Counted from the stretch's first letter, positions 50,787 to 59,867 are shown. The stretch: 64,000 bases of DNA from Armatimonadota bacterium (GCA_026003175.1 BPGT01000002.1:372001-436000); one strand, 5' to 3'. Numbers and translations are program-made. The notes: a model not told the origin generated them from the letters alone.

Positions 50787-51986
50787 GTGCCTGACCGGTT
50801 GAGATCTGCAAAACAGGTAGTTGTGTTCACCATCTTCCTGGACCTGCTTGGTTTTGGGCTTATCATCCCTCAATTGCAGTACTACGCGGATGCTTTCCAC
50901 GCTACCCCCGCCTTTATCGGCATGATTCAGGCTATTTACTCGCTGATGCAGTTTCTGTTTGCGCCCTTCTGGGGCAGATTGTCGGACAAAGTGGGGCGAC
51001 GGCCGGTGCTGCTGGTGAGCATTGCAGGGTCGGCGGTGTCGTACGTGCTGTTTGCACTGGCGCGGGACGCCCAGATGATATTCTTCTCTCGCCTGCTGGC
51101 GGGTATCACCGCTGCGAACCTTTCTACCGCGCAGGCATACATCTCTGATATCACTCCACCGCAAGAGCGCACCCGAGCGATGGGGCTAATCGGCGCGGCT
51201 TTCGGTGTGGGCTTTATCCTGGGACCAGCGGTGGGCGGCGTGCTGGGGGCATGGGGAGGCAACTTCGCCATCGGCATGGGAGGTGCGGTACTGGCGGCAG
51301 CGAACTGGTTGAGCGCGTTCTTGCGGCTGCCTGAAAGCTTGCCCGCTGAAAATCGACGACAGGCGGGCGAGTGGTACACCTTTCCTCTGCGCGACCTGCC
51401 ACGTGTGCTGGCAATACCGCATGTGGGCTTGCTGGCTCTGGTGCTGTTTACCGCCATCTTCGCGATTGCCAACCTCGAATCGACCTTCGTGCTGCTGGCG
51501 AAGCACCGCTACGGCTTAGACCAGCGGCAGTGTGGCTATCTGTTTGCCTATTTGGGCGTGATGGGCGCGGTGGTGCAAGGCGGTTTGATCGGTAAGCTGA
51601 GCGCACGCTTCGGCGAGACTCGTTTGCTGCTGAGCGGTTACTTGCTGCAGGTACCCGCTTTGCTGCTCATACCGCTGGTGCCGTCCACAGGCTGGCTGAT
51701 GGTGGTGCTGGCGGTGATGGCGATGGGCGGAGGCGTTGCTGGACCCAGCCTGAACGGGTTACTTTCCAGACTCGCGCCTGCCGACCGCCGCGGTGAGGTG
51801 TTCGGCGTTACACAGTCGCTGGGTAGCCTGGCTCGGGTGGTGGGACCCGCATGGGGCGGATGGAGTTTCGGGCATTTGGGTATGAGCGCACCCTACATGA
51901 CCGCGGCGATGTTGATGCTGGTCGCAGCTGCAATGGTGGCGTGGTGGACGGCCAGCCTGGTGTCTGCGGTATCGGCGTCGGAGTAA
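50787..51986 (+). CDS. MFS drug/tetracycline-type efflux transporter
   Basis: 399 residues with 12 predicted membrane helices. Motif A, GRLSDKVGRRPVLL, lies between helices 2 and 3, with an antiporter-like motif GFILGPAVGGVLG in helix 5. The N-terminal LDLLGFGLIIPQLQYYA is typical of the TetA-like proton antiporter branch. Substrates are not predictable. The GTG at 50787 is chosen because GGAGGAG is placed exactly before it; the ATG at 50772 contains that ribosome site. No regulator gene is adjacent. Confidence 0.88.
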   Translation: MPDRLRSAKQVVVFTIFLDLLGFGLIIPQLQYYADAFHATPAFIGMIQAIYSLMQFLFAPFWGRLSDKVGRRPVLLVSIAGSAVSYVLFALARDAQMIFFSRLLAGITAANLSTAQAYISDITPPQERTRAMGLIGAAFGVGFILGPAVGGVLGAWGGNFAIGMGGAVLAAANWLSAFLRLPESLPAENRRQAGEWYTFPLRDLPRVLAIPHVGLLALVLFTAIFAIANLESTFVLLAKHRYGLDQRQCGYLFAYLGVMGAVVQGGLIGKLSARFGETRLLLSGYLLQVPALLLIPLVPSTGWLMVVLAVMAMGGGVAGPSLNGLLSRLAPADRRGEVFGVTQSLGSLARVVGPAWGGWSFGHLGMSAPYMTAAMLMLVAAAMVAWWTASLVSAVSASE

Positions 51987-52123
51987 CATCGGTTGCGTTT
52001 TCATACAGCACATACTATAATAGATTTGCTAGACCCCTTGCAGAGCACGCCTGAGTAGAGGAAGCAGCTTTCCCGTATCGTGCAGGTTAGTGCATCCCAG
52101 CACACACGAAAGGGGGGCTTACC

Positions 52124-52501
52124 ATGCCGAAGGCGAAAGACATCATGACCACCGATGTGGTCACCGTCCAGGGTACTGCCACCGTAGCGGAAGCGGTTGC
52201 GTTGATGAAGCAGAGGGGCTTGCGCTCGTTGATCGTGGACCGACGTAGCGAGGACGATGCCTACGGCATCATCACGCAGCGCGACATCGTGTACAAGGTA
52301 GTAGCCAAGGGGCTCGACCCGAACTCGGTGCAGGTGCACGAGATTATGTCCAAGCCGCTGGTGGTAGTTAATCCCAATCTGGACGTGAAGTACGTGGCGC
52401 GACTGCTGGCGAACACTGGCTTGTCGCGTGCCCCGGTCATCGGGGAGCACCGGCTGATGGGGGTGGTGTCGCTGAGCGACATCGTGAACAAAGCGATGTA
52501 G
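52124..52501 (+). CDS. Two-CBS-domain protein
   Basis: 125 residues made of two CBS repeats: AKDIMTTDVVTVQGTATVAEAVALMKQRG at about 4-32 and VHEIMSKPLVVVNPNLDVKYVARLLANTG at about 70-98. Such stand-alone pairs bind adenine nucleotides and sense energy state, usually acting on a partner that is not obvious here. The start follows AAAGGGGGG. It is separated from the convergent coiled-coil nuclease gene by a bidirectional terminator. Confidence 0.92.
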   Translation: MPKAKDIMTTDVVTVQGTATVAEAVALMKQRGLRSLIVDRRSEDDAYGIITQRDIVYKVVAKGLDPNSVQVHEIMSKPLVVVNPNLDVKYVARLLANTGLSRAPVIGEHRLMGVVSLSDIVNKAM

Positions 52502-52513
52502 CGATAGCGGGAC

Positions 52514-52541
52514 GGGGCAGACCGCCCGGTCTGCCCCTTTT
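52514..52541. terminator. Bidirectional terminator
   Basis: GGGGCAGACC (52514-52523) pairs with GGTCTGCCCC (52528-52537) and is followed by TTTT on the plus strand; it overlaps the stop of the convergent gene. Confidence 0.88.
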
Positions 52542-53730
52542 AGAACTCGTACGAGTAGAACACTGCCACACCAAGGCGGCGCGCATAATCCTCTGCATCT
52601 GGCTCCGAGGTGATGTGTGTGACGACGAGAGGCAGGATGTTCGGATAGACCTCGCGCAGAGCATCCACCGTACGCCGCAGGAAGCGATCGATATCGTTTT
52701 TGGAAAGCTGTGATTTGCTTTCCCCTATGAGGATGACCTGCTCCCCATTGCGTGTGGCTATGCCGAAAATGTTCACCTCGATGTAGCGCCCTGCGCTGTC
52801 TTGCACGTACTGGCGTTTTAGCCTGCCCTCCACCCGCAGACCGTAGTCGCGCAGGAGCAGATCGGGCAGAGCCTTCATCGCCTCGTTTTCCAGCACGTAT
52901 CCCACGGTCTGTGATAGACCTCCGACCTGTTTCTGCAGGTCCTTCACCGTTAAGGCGAGGTCGCGCAGAGCCTCCTGGGTCTGGCGCACCGTCTCAGCCA
53001 GTTCACGGAACCGCTCGTCTGTCTGCTTGCGATACTCCTGGAACTCGGCATACATCTGCTGCTGTGCTTCTCGCAGTTCACGGAACCGCTCGTCTGTCTG
53101 CTTGCGATACTCCTGGAACTCGGCATACATCTGCTGCTGTGCTTCTCGCAGTTCACGGAACCGCTCGTCTGTCTGCTTGCGATACTCCTGGAACTCGGCA
53201 TACATCTGCTGCTGTGCTTCTCGCAGTTCACGGAACCGCTCGTCTGTCTGCTTGCGATACTCCTGGAACTCGGCATACATCTGCTGCTGTGCTTCTCGCA
53301 GTTCACGGAACCGCTCGTCTGTCTGCTTGCGATACTCCTGGAACTCGGCATACATCTGCTGCTGTGCTTCTCGCAGTTCACGGAACCGCTCGTCTGTCTG
53401 CTTGCGATACTCCTGGAACTCGGCATACATCTGCTGCTGGAACCGTGCGAGTTCTTCAACGCGCTGCTCGGTGCGTCTCTGTGCCTCCGCCAGTTTACGG
53501 AACCGCTCGTCTGTCTGCTTGCGATACTCCTGGAACTCGGCATACATCTGCTGCTGTGCCTCTGTTAGGCGGTTGACGGCACTCTCCAGCGATTCCAGTC
53601 GCTTGAGCACCAGGTTCTCCAGCAGCCGCTCGTATACAGTAACGATAGCCTGTGCCAGTTTCTCGGCGACTGGCTTGTCCACAGCAGCGCTCAGCTCGTC
53701 TACCAGTTCAGAAAACAGTGTCGTGTTCAT
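52540..53730 (-). CDS. Coiled-coil protein with tandem 25-residue repeats and PD-(D/E)xK nuclease-like end
   Basis: 396 residues. An N-terminal helix (about 1-55) is followed by seven copies of a MYAEFQEYRKQTDERFR heptad-rich unit, six in exact tandem, forming a long coiled coil. The C-terminal 110 residues (GRYIEVNIFGIATRNGEQVILIGESKSQ...) show a strand, then E-x-K in GESKSQ, the PD-(D/E)xK pattern seen in DUF3782-like proteins. The nuclease role is inferred. The 75-bp repeats could change copy number. The gene stands alone, between the CBS and gyrA genes. Confidence 0.8.
   Translation of the reverse strand: MNTTLFSELVDELSAAVDKPVAEKLAQAIVTVYERLLENLVLKRLESLESAVNRLTEAQQQMYAEFQEYRKQTDERFRKLAEAQRRTEQRVEELARFQQQMYAEFQEYRKQTDERFRELREAQQQMYAEFQEYRKQTDERFRELREAQQQMYAEFQEYRKQTDERFRELREAQQQMYAEFQEYRKQTDERFRELREAQQQMYAEFQEYRKQTDERFRELREAQQQMYAEFQEYRKQTDERFRELAETVRQTQEALRDLALTVKDLQKQVGGLSQTVGYVLENEAMKALPDLLLRDYGLRVEGRLKRQYVQDSAGRYIEVNIFGIATRNGEQVILIGESKSQLSKNDIDRFLRRTVDALREVYPNILPLVVTHITSEPDAEDYARRLGVAVFYSYEF
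53001..53450 (-). repeat. Six exact 75-bp tandem repeats inside the coiled-coil gene
   Basis: Units begin with GTTCACGGAACCGCTCG (plus strand) at 53001, 53076, 53151, 53226, 53301 and 53376 and look identical within each unit. A seventh, separated and slightly diverged, starts near 53493. The 75-bp length keeps the frame, so gain or loss only changes protein length. Confidence 0.92.
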
Positions 53731-53779
53731 CGCTCCTCTCCTGTATTATACTCCGAAAGCGCACGGTAGACAATCATGG

Positions 53780-53808
53780 TTGCCACACTTTTTACCTTCT
53801 GATATAAT
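53780..53808 (+). promoter_or_regulatory. gyrA promoter
   Basis: TTGCCA (53780-53785) and TATAAT (53803-53808) with a 17-base spacer, 53 bases upstream of the gyrA start. Confidence 0.8.
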
Positions 53809-53861
53809 ATCGTGGTAGCTTCTGTTTACCATATCTTGTCCGCAGGAGAGGAAACCCGCGA

Positions 53862-56336
53862 ATGCCTGAAGAGATTGCCGAACGACAGCCGGAGATTGAA
53901 ATCGTACCGTTGGAGGAAGAATTAAGCCGCTCGTACCTCGGGTATGCGATGAGCACCATCATCGCGCGCGCCCTGCCCGACGTGCGCGATGGATTGAAGC
54001 CTGTGCAACGGCGTATCCTCTACGCCATGCGCGAAATGGGCGTCACCCCCAACAGTGCCCACGTGAAGTGCGCTGCCGTTTGCGGAGAGACTATGAAACG
54101 ATTCCACCCGCACGGCAACGAGGCGTTGTACGCAACCCTCGTGCGCATGGCTCAGGACTTCAGCATGCGCTACCCGCTGATTGATGGGCAGGGCAACTTT
54201 GGTAGTGTAGATGGCGACCCACCCGCGGCGATGCGCTACACCGAGTGCCGTCTCTCCCCGCTGGCGATGGAGATGATGGAGGATATTGATAAGGAGACGG
54301 TGGATTGGCAGCCCAACTACGACCAGTCTACCGTGGAGCCGATGGTGCTGCCTGGCAAGTTCCCCAACTTCATTTGCAACGGGGGAAGCGGTATCGCCGT
54401 CGGTATGGCTACCAATGTGCCCCCGCACAACCTGCGAGAGGTGGTAGACGCCATCACGCATCTGATTGACCATCCGCAGGCGTCCATCTCCGAGCTGATG
54501 AAGTACCTGCCCGGACCTGATTTTCCTACCGCTGGCTTGATTCTGGGCACAAAAGGCATTCGCGAGGCGTACGAAACCGGGCGCGGGCAGATTATCATGC
54601 AGGCAAAGACACAAATCGAGCCGATGGACGGTGGCAAGCAAGCCATCGTTATCACCGAACTGCCCTATCAGGTAAACAAGGCGAAGCTTATCGAGCAGAT
54701 AGCCAACCTGGTGAAAGGCAAGCGCGTGGACGGCATCACCGCCATCGACGACTTTACCGACCGCACGGGGATGCGTGTGGTTATCGAACTGCGACGCGAT
54801 GTCAACCCCCACAAGATACTCAACTTCTTGTTAAAGCATACGCCCATGCGTCTGTCGTTCGGCGTCATTATGCTTGCGCTGGAGGACGGCGTGCCGCGCG
54901 TGCTCAACCTCAAACAGGTGCTTCAGAACTACATCAACCATCGGCGCGAGGTCATCGTCCGGCGTACGCGCTACGAGCTGTACCGTGCCCAGCAACGTGC
55001 CCATATCCTGGAAGGGCTGCAGGTCGTAGTGCGCTTCTTGGACGAAATCATTCGCATTATTCGGCAATCGGAGAACAGTGAGGTAGCAAGACGCGCCCTC
55101 ATGCGCCGGTTCGGCTTCACCCAGATACAGGCGGAAGCCATTCTCTCCATGCAGCTGCGCCAGCTGACCGCGTTGGAACAACAACGCCTGGAGGATGAAT
55201 ACAAAAACCTGCTGCAGGAAATCGCCTATCTGGAAGACATTCTGGTGGACGAGAGGCGCGTGGCGCAGATTATCAAGCAGGAACTAAAGGAGCTCAAAGA
55301 CAAATACGGCGACGACCGACGTACCCGCATCATCGCGCGTGAGGCGGAAGAGATTGGCGAAGAGGATATGATTCCCGAAGAGGAGATGCTGGTGACCATC
55401 ACGCGCGATGGCTACATCAAGCGTCTGCCTCTGGATACCTACCGCAGTCAGCGACGTGGTGGCAAGGGGGTTATTGCCACTACCACTAAAGAGGAGGACA
55501 CACTGGAGCATATCTTCCAGGTCAGCACGCACCACTATATCCTCTTCTTCACCGACCGCGGGCGCGTGTACCGTCTGAAGGCGTATGAAGTTCCTCAGGC
55601 GACGAGGCAAGCGCGCGGTACGGCAATTATCAACCTCATTCGCATCGAGCCGGGTGAGAAAATCACAGCAACCGTTTCCGTCGCCGACTTCTCGCCCGAC
55701 AAGTACCTCGTTATGGGTACGCGCCAGGGCGAGGTGAAACGCATTGCGCTCTCCGAGTTTGCCAACCTGCGTGCGAACGGATTGTTCGCTTTTGACCTGG
55801 AGGAGGGCGATGAGCTCGGCTGGGTGCAGGTCACGTCGGGTAATGATGAGCTGGTTCTCGTCACCCGCAAGGGCATGAGCCTGCGCTTCCACGAGTCGGA
55901 TGTGCGCTCGATGGGCAGGGCGGCGGGTGGCGTGCGAGGCATCCAGCTCGCCAAGGATGACGTAGTAGTGGCGATGGTGAAGGCATACAAAGATCGCGAC
56001 CTGCTGGTGATTTCCGAAAAGGGCTATGGCAAGCGCACTCCGTTTAGCGAGTATCGCTTGCAGGGACGCGGTGGAAAAGGTATCATCACCTTCAATGTCA
56101 CCCAGCGAACGGGCATGCTGGTGGATGCGAAGGGAGTGTTGCCCGACGACCGCATCATCGCCGTTACCGCCCAGGGCAAAGCAATTCGTGTGCCGGTATC
56201 GCAAATTCGGCGTACGGGACGGGCGGCACAAGGCGTGCGCATCATGACTCCTGATAATGGCGACTACGTGAACGCTCTGGCGCGTATCGTACAACGCATT
56301 GACGATGAAGGCGTGGAGGAGAATGGAGAAAAGTGA
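53862..56336 (+). CDS. gyrA: DNA gyrase subunit A
   Basis: 824 residues. The breakage-reunion domain includes AAAMRYTE-like PAAMRYTE with the catalytic Tyr126. The C-terminal six-bladed beta-pinwheel carries the GyrA box QRRGGKG near residue 528, which separates it from ParC. In the quinolone-binding region HPHGNEALYATLV, the positions equal to Ser83 and Asp87 of Escherichia coli are Glu87 and Ala91, so the water-metal bridge used by fluoroquinolones is missing one acidic and one hydroxyl contact. gyrB is not in the window. Its stop overlaps the start of the next frame. Confidence 0.96.
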   Translation: MPEEIAERQPEIEIVPLEEELSRSYLGYAMSTIIARALPDVRDGLKPVQRRILYAMREMGVTPNSAHVKCAAVCGETMKRFHPHGNEALYATLVRMAQDFSMRYPLIDGQGNFGSVDGDPPAAMRYTECRLSPLAMEMMEDIDKETVDWQPNYDQSTVEPMVLPGKFPNFICNGGSGIAVGMATNVPPHNLREVVDAITHLIDHPQASISELMKYLPGPDFPTAGLILGTKGIREAYETGRGQIIMQAKTQIEPMDGGKQAIVITELPYQVNKAKLIEQIANLVKGKRVDGITAIDDFTDRTGMRVVIELRRDVNPHKILNFLLKHTPMRLSFGVIMLALEDGVPRVLNLKQVLQNYINHRREVIVRRTRYELYRAQQRAHILEGLQVVVRFLDEIIRIIRQSENSEVARRALMRRFGFTQIQAEAILSMQLRQLTALEQQRLEDEYKNLLQEIAYLEDILVDERRVAQIIKQELKELKDKYGDDRRTRIIAREAEEIGEEDMIPEEEMLVTITRDGYIKRLPLDTYRSQRRGGKGVIATTTKEEDTLEHIFQVSTHHYILFFTDRGRVYRLKAYEVPQATRQARGTAIINLIRIEPGEKITATVSVADFSPDKYLVMGTRQGEVKRIALSEFANLRANGLFAFDLEEGDELGWVQVTSGNDELVLVTRKGMSLRFHESDVRSMGRAAGGVRGIQLAKDDVVVAMVKAYKDRDLLVISEKGYGKRTPFSEYRLQGRGGKGIITFNVTQRTGMLVDAKGVLPDDRIIAVTAQGKAIRVPVSQIRRTGRAAQGVRIMTPDNGDYVNALARIVQRIDDEGVEENGEK

Positions 56337-56714
56337 GGCGCCCTCAGGACTGGCTGAAGCAGGTGTTGTACTCCGATACGCTCGAGAAGCTATCCAATCG
56401 TCCTCGCTTTAAGGACTTCCGTCTTACTATACAACGCATCATCGCCGAGCGGGGCGATGAGATCGCTTTTTCTGGTACTCTTTGGCTCAATGGCGAAAGG
56501 AACGTGGTTGCCCTGTAGCGATTACGACCTACTTATCGGCCTCAATGACGATGATGGCAAGCGATTCATCGACCGTATCGGGGAGTTTCAACGTCTTTTT
56601 CATACCAACGCCGATGTCTTCCCTTACAGCCGCAGCGAGCGGCAGAAAATGTTTCGCGACTTTCACCTCCTGATGCTTGAGGCGTTGGAAAGCGGAGTAG
56701 TGCTGGGTAGATGA
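56333..56714 (+). pseudogene. Nucleotidyltransferase-domain gene, frameshifted
   Basis: The first frame (GTG at 56333, overlapping the gyrA stop as GTGA) reads RRPQDWLKQVLYSDTLEKL...IIAERGDEIAF. At about 56466-56470 a T5 run breaks the frame; the next frame continues LVLFGSMAKGTWLPCSDYDLLIGLNDDDG, the GSxAxG and SDxDLL motif of minimal nucleotidyltransferases (MNT/AntA type). Removing one T joins the two into about 126 residues. The intact form would be coupled to gyrA translation. Often such proteins pair with a HEPN partner; none is seen. Confidence 0.75.
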
Positions 56715-56800
56715 CGGCAGCTTTGCGCAAATGCGCCAACAGTTTGAGGAGTGCGTTATCCAGCGCAGAGAGCGTGGATGGAAGCTGAAAGTGGGGTAGG

Positions 56801-56824
56801 GCGCAGAGCGTCGCGGCTCTGCGC
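56801..56824. terminator. Convergent hairpin terminator
   Basis: GCGCAGAGC (56801-56809) pairs with GCTCTGCGC (56816-56824), between the gyrA unit and the VWA gene; no T-run. Confidence 0.65.
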
Positions 56825-56838
56825 GGTCACGCTTTATA

Positions 56839-58290
56839 TTAAGGGTTTGCCTGCCGAATCAGTTCCTCCACTTCTTGCGCAGTAATGGGAGAAGGTAGAA
56901 CCTTCACACGACGCCCGATGCGTTTCTCCAGTTCACCATGCAGAAAACCGTCGCGCCAGTGAGGAGTAAGCACCACCACGTAACCGGGGCGTACAGTCAC
57001 AGGTACCATCTGCCACTGGATCCATTCTTCTGCTGGCATCAGGGAGAAAGCATCGAGGTCTACCCGGTAGTTGCGGAGCCTATCGTCCAACGAGCGATAC
57101 TCAGACAGATTGTACTGCGCTGCAAAGTCCTCATCGGCTTCGCTGAAGCTGTCGTATATCGGGTGTTGCAGAAAAAGTGCGGTGGCATAGCTGCGCTTGC
57201 GGAAGTGCGAGGCAGATCTGGGGTCGTAGAACGTCGCAAGCTGTTGCAGTTGCTGGTATGAGGTGTGCAAAATGGTGCGGATGTTAGCGAGCAGCGGTTC
57301 GTCCGCTAGCGGATGATTGGTCATCTGCAGCAGCAGATGGCGCATGGGGTGTAACAGCTCCACTGCCATCGCGTGATGATGCACCTCGCCCGCGCGGTCC
57401 AGCAGGTCGCGCGCTTGCATGACCAGATAGTGTGCGGTGACCTCGTCACTGGTGCCGAATTGGGAAGGGGCTGGTATCGTCAATCGTGCCTCCTCGCCAT
57501 TGCTGATCACAGTGAAGTAGAGCGTTACCTCTTGGGGAAGCTCCTCAATGGGGATAACGATATTTTGCTTTTCACCTGCGAGCATGTCCCCGATAAGGTG
57601 CGACTCGATACCAATACGCGCTATCACCTGGCTGAGCGCGCGGTTCGCCACCGCCCAGCGCTGGCTGCTGAATGCGCGCATGATGTCGTCAACGCTTCGA
57701 GCGAAGTAGTGTGTTCCGCCGCCCGCTCGCGCCATGCCCGACATCAGGCGTTCGTCATAGTCGTTGCCGACGCCGATAGTTGTGGTGGTGATTTTGTAAT
57801 GGTGATAGCTGATGCTCGCGTGGTGGCTGAGAGTTTCCGCGTCGGTGTATCGTCCCACATTCGCCAGCCCATCGGATAACAGCACAACGTGACCGCCGGG
57901 TTTGAGCATCTTTGCGCCACGCACCCATCCGCCATACAGGTTGGTGCTTCCCCCGGGCTCGATACGAGCGACTACGTCTGCCAGCGGTTCGGACGGCGGT
58001 GCAGGGGGAGAAAGCACTTCTACCTTGTCGTCGTAGATGACCACACCGACCCGATCTGTCGGGCGCAGCGAACGGATCAGGCGCGCCGCAGCTTCGCGGG
58101 TAATTGCCAGCTTCTGTCCGCTCATGGAGCCGCTGCGGTCGAGCACCAGAGCGAGCTGGATGGGAGGCTCTTCATCTTCACACGGAATGTCAGCGGCGGT
58201 CAACTCCAGCATCAGCAGCTTCTGCGTCTCGTCAGCGTGCGCTACGAGGCGAGCGACCAACCAGGGCGACTCATAAGTGGTTGTATTCAT
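56839..58290 (-). CDS. VWA-domain protein
   Basis: 483 residues. The von Willebrand A domain begins at about 44 with the MIDAS motif LVLDRSGSMSG, the Thr in EPGGSTNLYGGW and the Asp in LLSDGLANVG. The remaining part has helical and beta segments like other Ca-activated/VWA cytosolic proteins (HHHAMAVELLHPMRHLL). No signal peptide or membrane helix, so it is probably cytoplasmic. It follows a broken MerR-like gene in the same direction. The start is behind AAGGAGG. A palindrome sits in its leader. Confidence 0.85.
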   Translation of the reverse strand: MNTTTYESPWLVARLVAHADETQKLLMLELTAADIPCEDEEPPIQLALVLDRSGSMSGQKLAITREAAARLIRSLRPTDRVGVVIYDDKVEVLSPPAPPSEPLADVVARIEPGGSTNLYGGWVRGAKMLKPGGHVVLLSDGLANVGRYTDAETLSHHASISYHHYKITTTTIGVGNDYDERLMSGMARAGGGTHYFARSVDDIMRAFSSQRWAVANRALSQVIARIGIESHLIGDMLAGEKQNIVIPIEELPQEVTLYFTVISNGEEARLTIPAPSQFGTSDEVTAHYLVMQARDLLDRAGEVHHHAMAVELLHPMRHLLLQMTNHPLADEPLLANIRTILHTSYQQLQQLATFYDPRSASHFRKRSYATALFLQHPIYDSFSEADEDFAAQYNLSEYRSLDDRLRNYRVDLDAFSLMPAEEWIQWQMVPVTVRPGYVVVLTPHWRDGFLHGELEKRIGRRVKVLPSPITAQEVEELIRQANP

Positions 58291-58307
58291 GGCTATATCC
58301 TCCTTAA

Positions 58308-58322
58308 AACATTATTAATGTT
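58308..58322. promoter_or_regulatory. Palindromic operator candidate upstream of the VWA gene
   Basis: AACATTA-T-TAATGTT is a perfect 7-1-7 palindrome 18-32 bases before the VWA start codon, in an AT-rich leader. A MerR-type regulator gene lies next upstream. Confidence 0.55.
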
Positions 58323-58413
58323 GTAACAGTAATAGTGTATCATAAACAGCCTGAAAAAGTCAATAGGGGAGGTCTGCTAGACGCGATGGAGCGCACCCAG
58401 TGCAGGCGTGCGT

Positions 58414-58531
58414 GAGGCAAGGCTCTTGCCGAGCTGTGGGGGAACGTGGCATGCAGCTCACCCGGAGGTTCGCCCTCCAGCCCTGTTCACGGAACCGCCC
58501 CCTTGGAGGGCGAGGCTCCCGCCGAGCCGCC
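58414..58531 (+). repeat. Family B repeat pair
   Basis: Two family B cores, one degenerate (AAGGCTCTTGCCGAGC near 58417) and one good (TTGGAGGGCGAGGCTCCCGC followed by CGAGCC, 58503-58528). They are separated by GGTTCGCCCTCCAG, an arm of the longer palindrome. They fill the 305-base gap between the VWA and MerR-like genes, which otherwise holds only the operator. Confidence 0.7.
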
Positions 58532-58595
58532 GTTTCGAGCGCGACGAAAGGCATCCCTCCAAGCACGTCCCTGAGGTAAGGGCGAAGACTTGAAT

Positions 58596-59214
58596 TCAGG
58601 AAGTGCGCCCAAGCAGCTTCTTTATCTTGTAATAAGCCTCCAGCAGCACCATCTGTAGCGGCTTTTCCTCGTTGAACTCCAGAGCAATATCAGGCGTCAA
58701 CTGAAGGCGTATGGTCTTTTTTGCTGGCTGTGCCTGAGACGGCTTCTGATGCAGAGCTGATAGGGGGGAGGCCAAATACAGTGGTTGCATATGCAGGGCG
58801 AAAAGGTCTTCGAAGTGCTGGTCGGCGACACGGTCTTCAAATGCCGTGTCGTGTTGTTCAGCTACTGCATACCGCGACTTCTGCATCTTGTCCAGATACT
58901 GCTGGACAGTTTCTGCCAATTTTTCAATGCCCTCGGCACGCCGGGCGCGAATGACCTCTTCAATCAGGTCTAATTTCATACCGAGGTATTTGAAAAGGCG
59001 CAGGGCAACCAGGATGACCAGATGCTCGTAACGGTATTGCGCTTTACTGCGCGGCCCCCTCGGGGGGAGGGAGCAATCCTTGAGAGGAGTAAAAACGCAG
59101 GGTCCGTTTTTGCAGTTGCGCTTCGGGGATGTGACGCAACAAAGCGTTGGCATTCTGGATCAATTCGTCCGCCGAGAAGGGTGCTAATGTTTCGTAATCT
59201 TTTAGTCTGGGCAT
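58596..59214 (-). pseudogene. MerR-like regulator gene, frameshifted in a C6 run
   Basis: The first frame (ATG at 59214) reads PRLKDYETLAPFSADELIQNANALLRHIPEAQLQKRTLRFYSSQGLLPPP, then breaks in a run of six C. The other frame continues RGPRSKAQYRYEHLVILVALRLFKYLGMKLDLIEEVI. Together they form the MerR winged helix (TLRFYSSQGLLPPPRGPRSKAQYRYEHL) and a helical tail. Removing one C restores about 205 codons. A real indel, a sequencing error or phase variation all fit. It would regulate the VWA gene downstream. Confidence 0.75.
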
Positions 59215-59387
59215 TGGTGTCCATGTGCTTTCAATGAATTTTTTCTCTTACCCCCTTGAAAACGTCCCCTTTTTGAACGCTATCATTATAGGGTGATTGT
59301 GCAATTTTGGCAAGTCTCCATGAGAAGGATACGCCCCGACGGGCAGATCTCGTTTCTGGTATGCTAATAGTATGGAGGGGAGAAGCA

Positions 59388-59822
59388 ATGGGCGAACACA
59401 CAGGCTACGAGATTCTGGAGCACACCGCCGACAAGGGCGTGCGTGCATGGGGCAGAACGTTAGAGGAACTTTTCGAGAACGCCTCGCGCGGTATGTATCG
59501 GCTGGTGATAGACCCAGAGGGGAAGCAGGCAGATGTCTCCATACCTGTATCTGTAGAAGTGCCAGACCCCATAGACCGTTCAGACCTGTTGGTGAAATGG
59601 CTGCGCGAGCTGATATACCTGACCGACGTGCAGAAGGTGGTTTTTACCGATTTCACCGTGCATCGGGTGACGGACACCATAGCAGAAGGCGAGGCACGAG
59701 GACTGGTTGTGGAGGACAATTCCATACTGGACGGCGCTCCGGTGAAAGCGGTCACGTATCACGGACTGCGTCTGGAGCAGAAGCCAGGAGGATGGGAAGC
59801 AGAGTTCTACGTGGATGTGTAA
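59388..59822 (+). CDS. Archease
   Basis: 144 residues. The motif GYEILEHTADKGVRAWGRTLEELFENASRGM near the N-terminus and LKWLRELIYLTD-like DLLVKWLRELIYLTDVQK in the middle are diagnostic. Archease binds calcium and helps RtcB RNA ligase through its guanylylation cycles. No rtcB gene is in the window. The ATG at 59388 follows GGAGGGG and is preferred to a start 27 codons earlier. The next gene begins 45 bases later on the same strand. Confidence 0.92.
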   Translation: MGEHTGYEILEHTADKGVRAWGRTLEELFENASRGMYRLVIDPEGKQADVSIPVSVEVPDPIDRSDLLVKWLRELIYLTDVQKVVFTDFTVHRVTDTIAEGEARGLVVEDNSILDGAPVKAVTYHGLRLEQKPGGWEAEFYVDV

Positions 59823-59867
59823 AGGAGTTTCGAGTGCTGTGTGGAAACGAAGGACGGATAACCGCTT

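Noticed and set aside
53001-53450. Regular repeats mistaken for a CRISPR array
   Set aside because: The 75-bp units are contiguous with no unique spacers and code for a protein repeat; no cas genes are nearby.
52752-53818. Repetitive plus-strand frames opposite the coiled-coil gene
   Set aside because: They arise from the 75-bp repeats in the antisense frames; the minus-strand frame has a sensible coiled coil and nuclease-like end.
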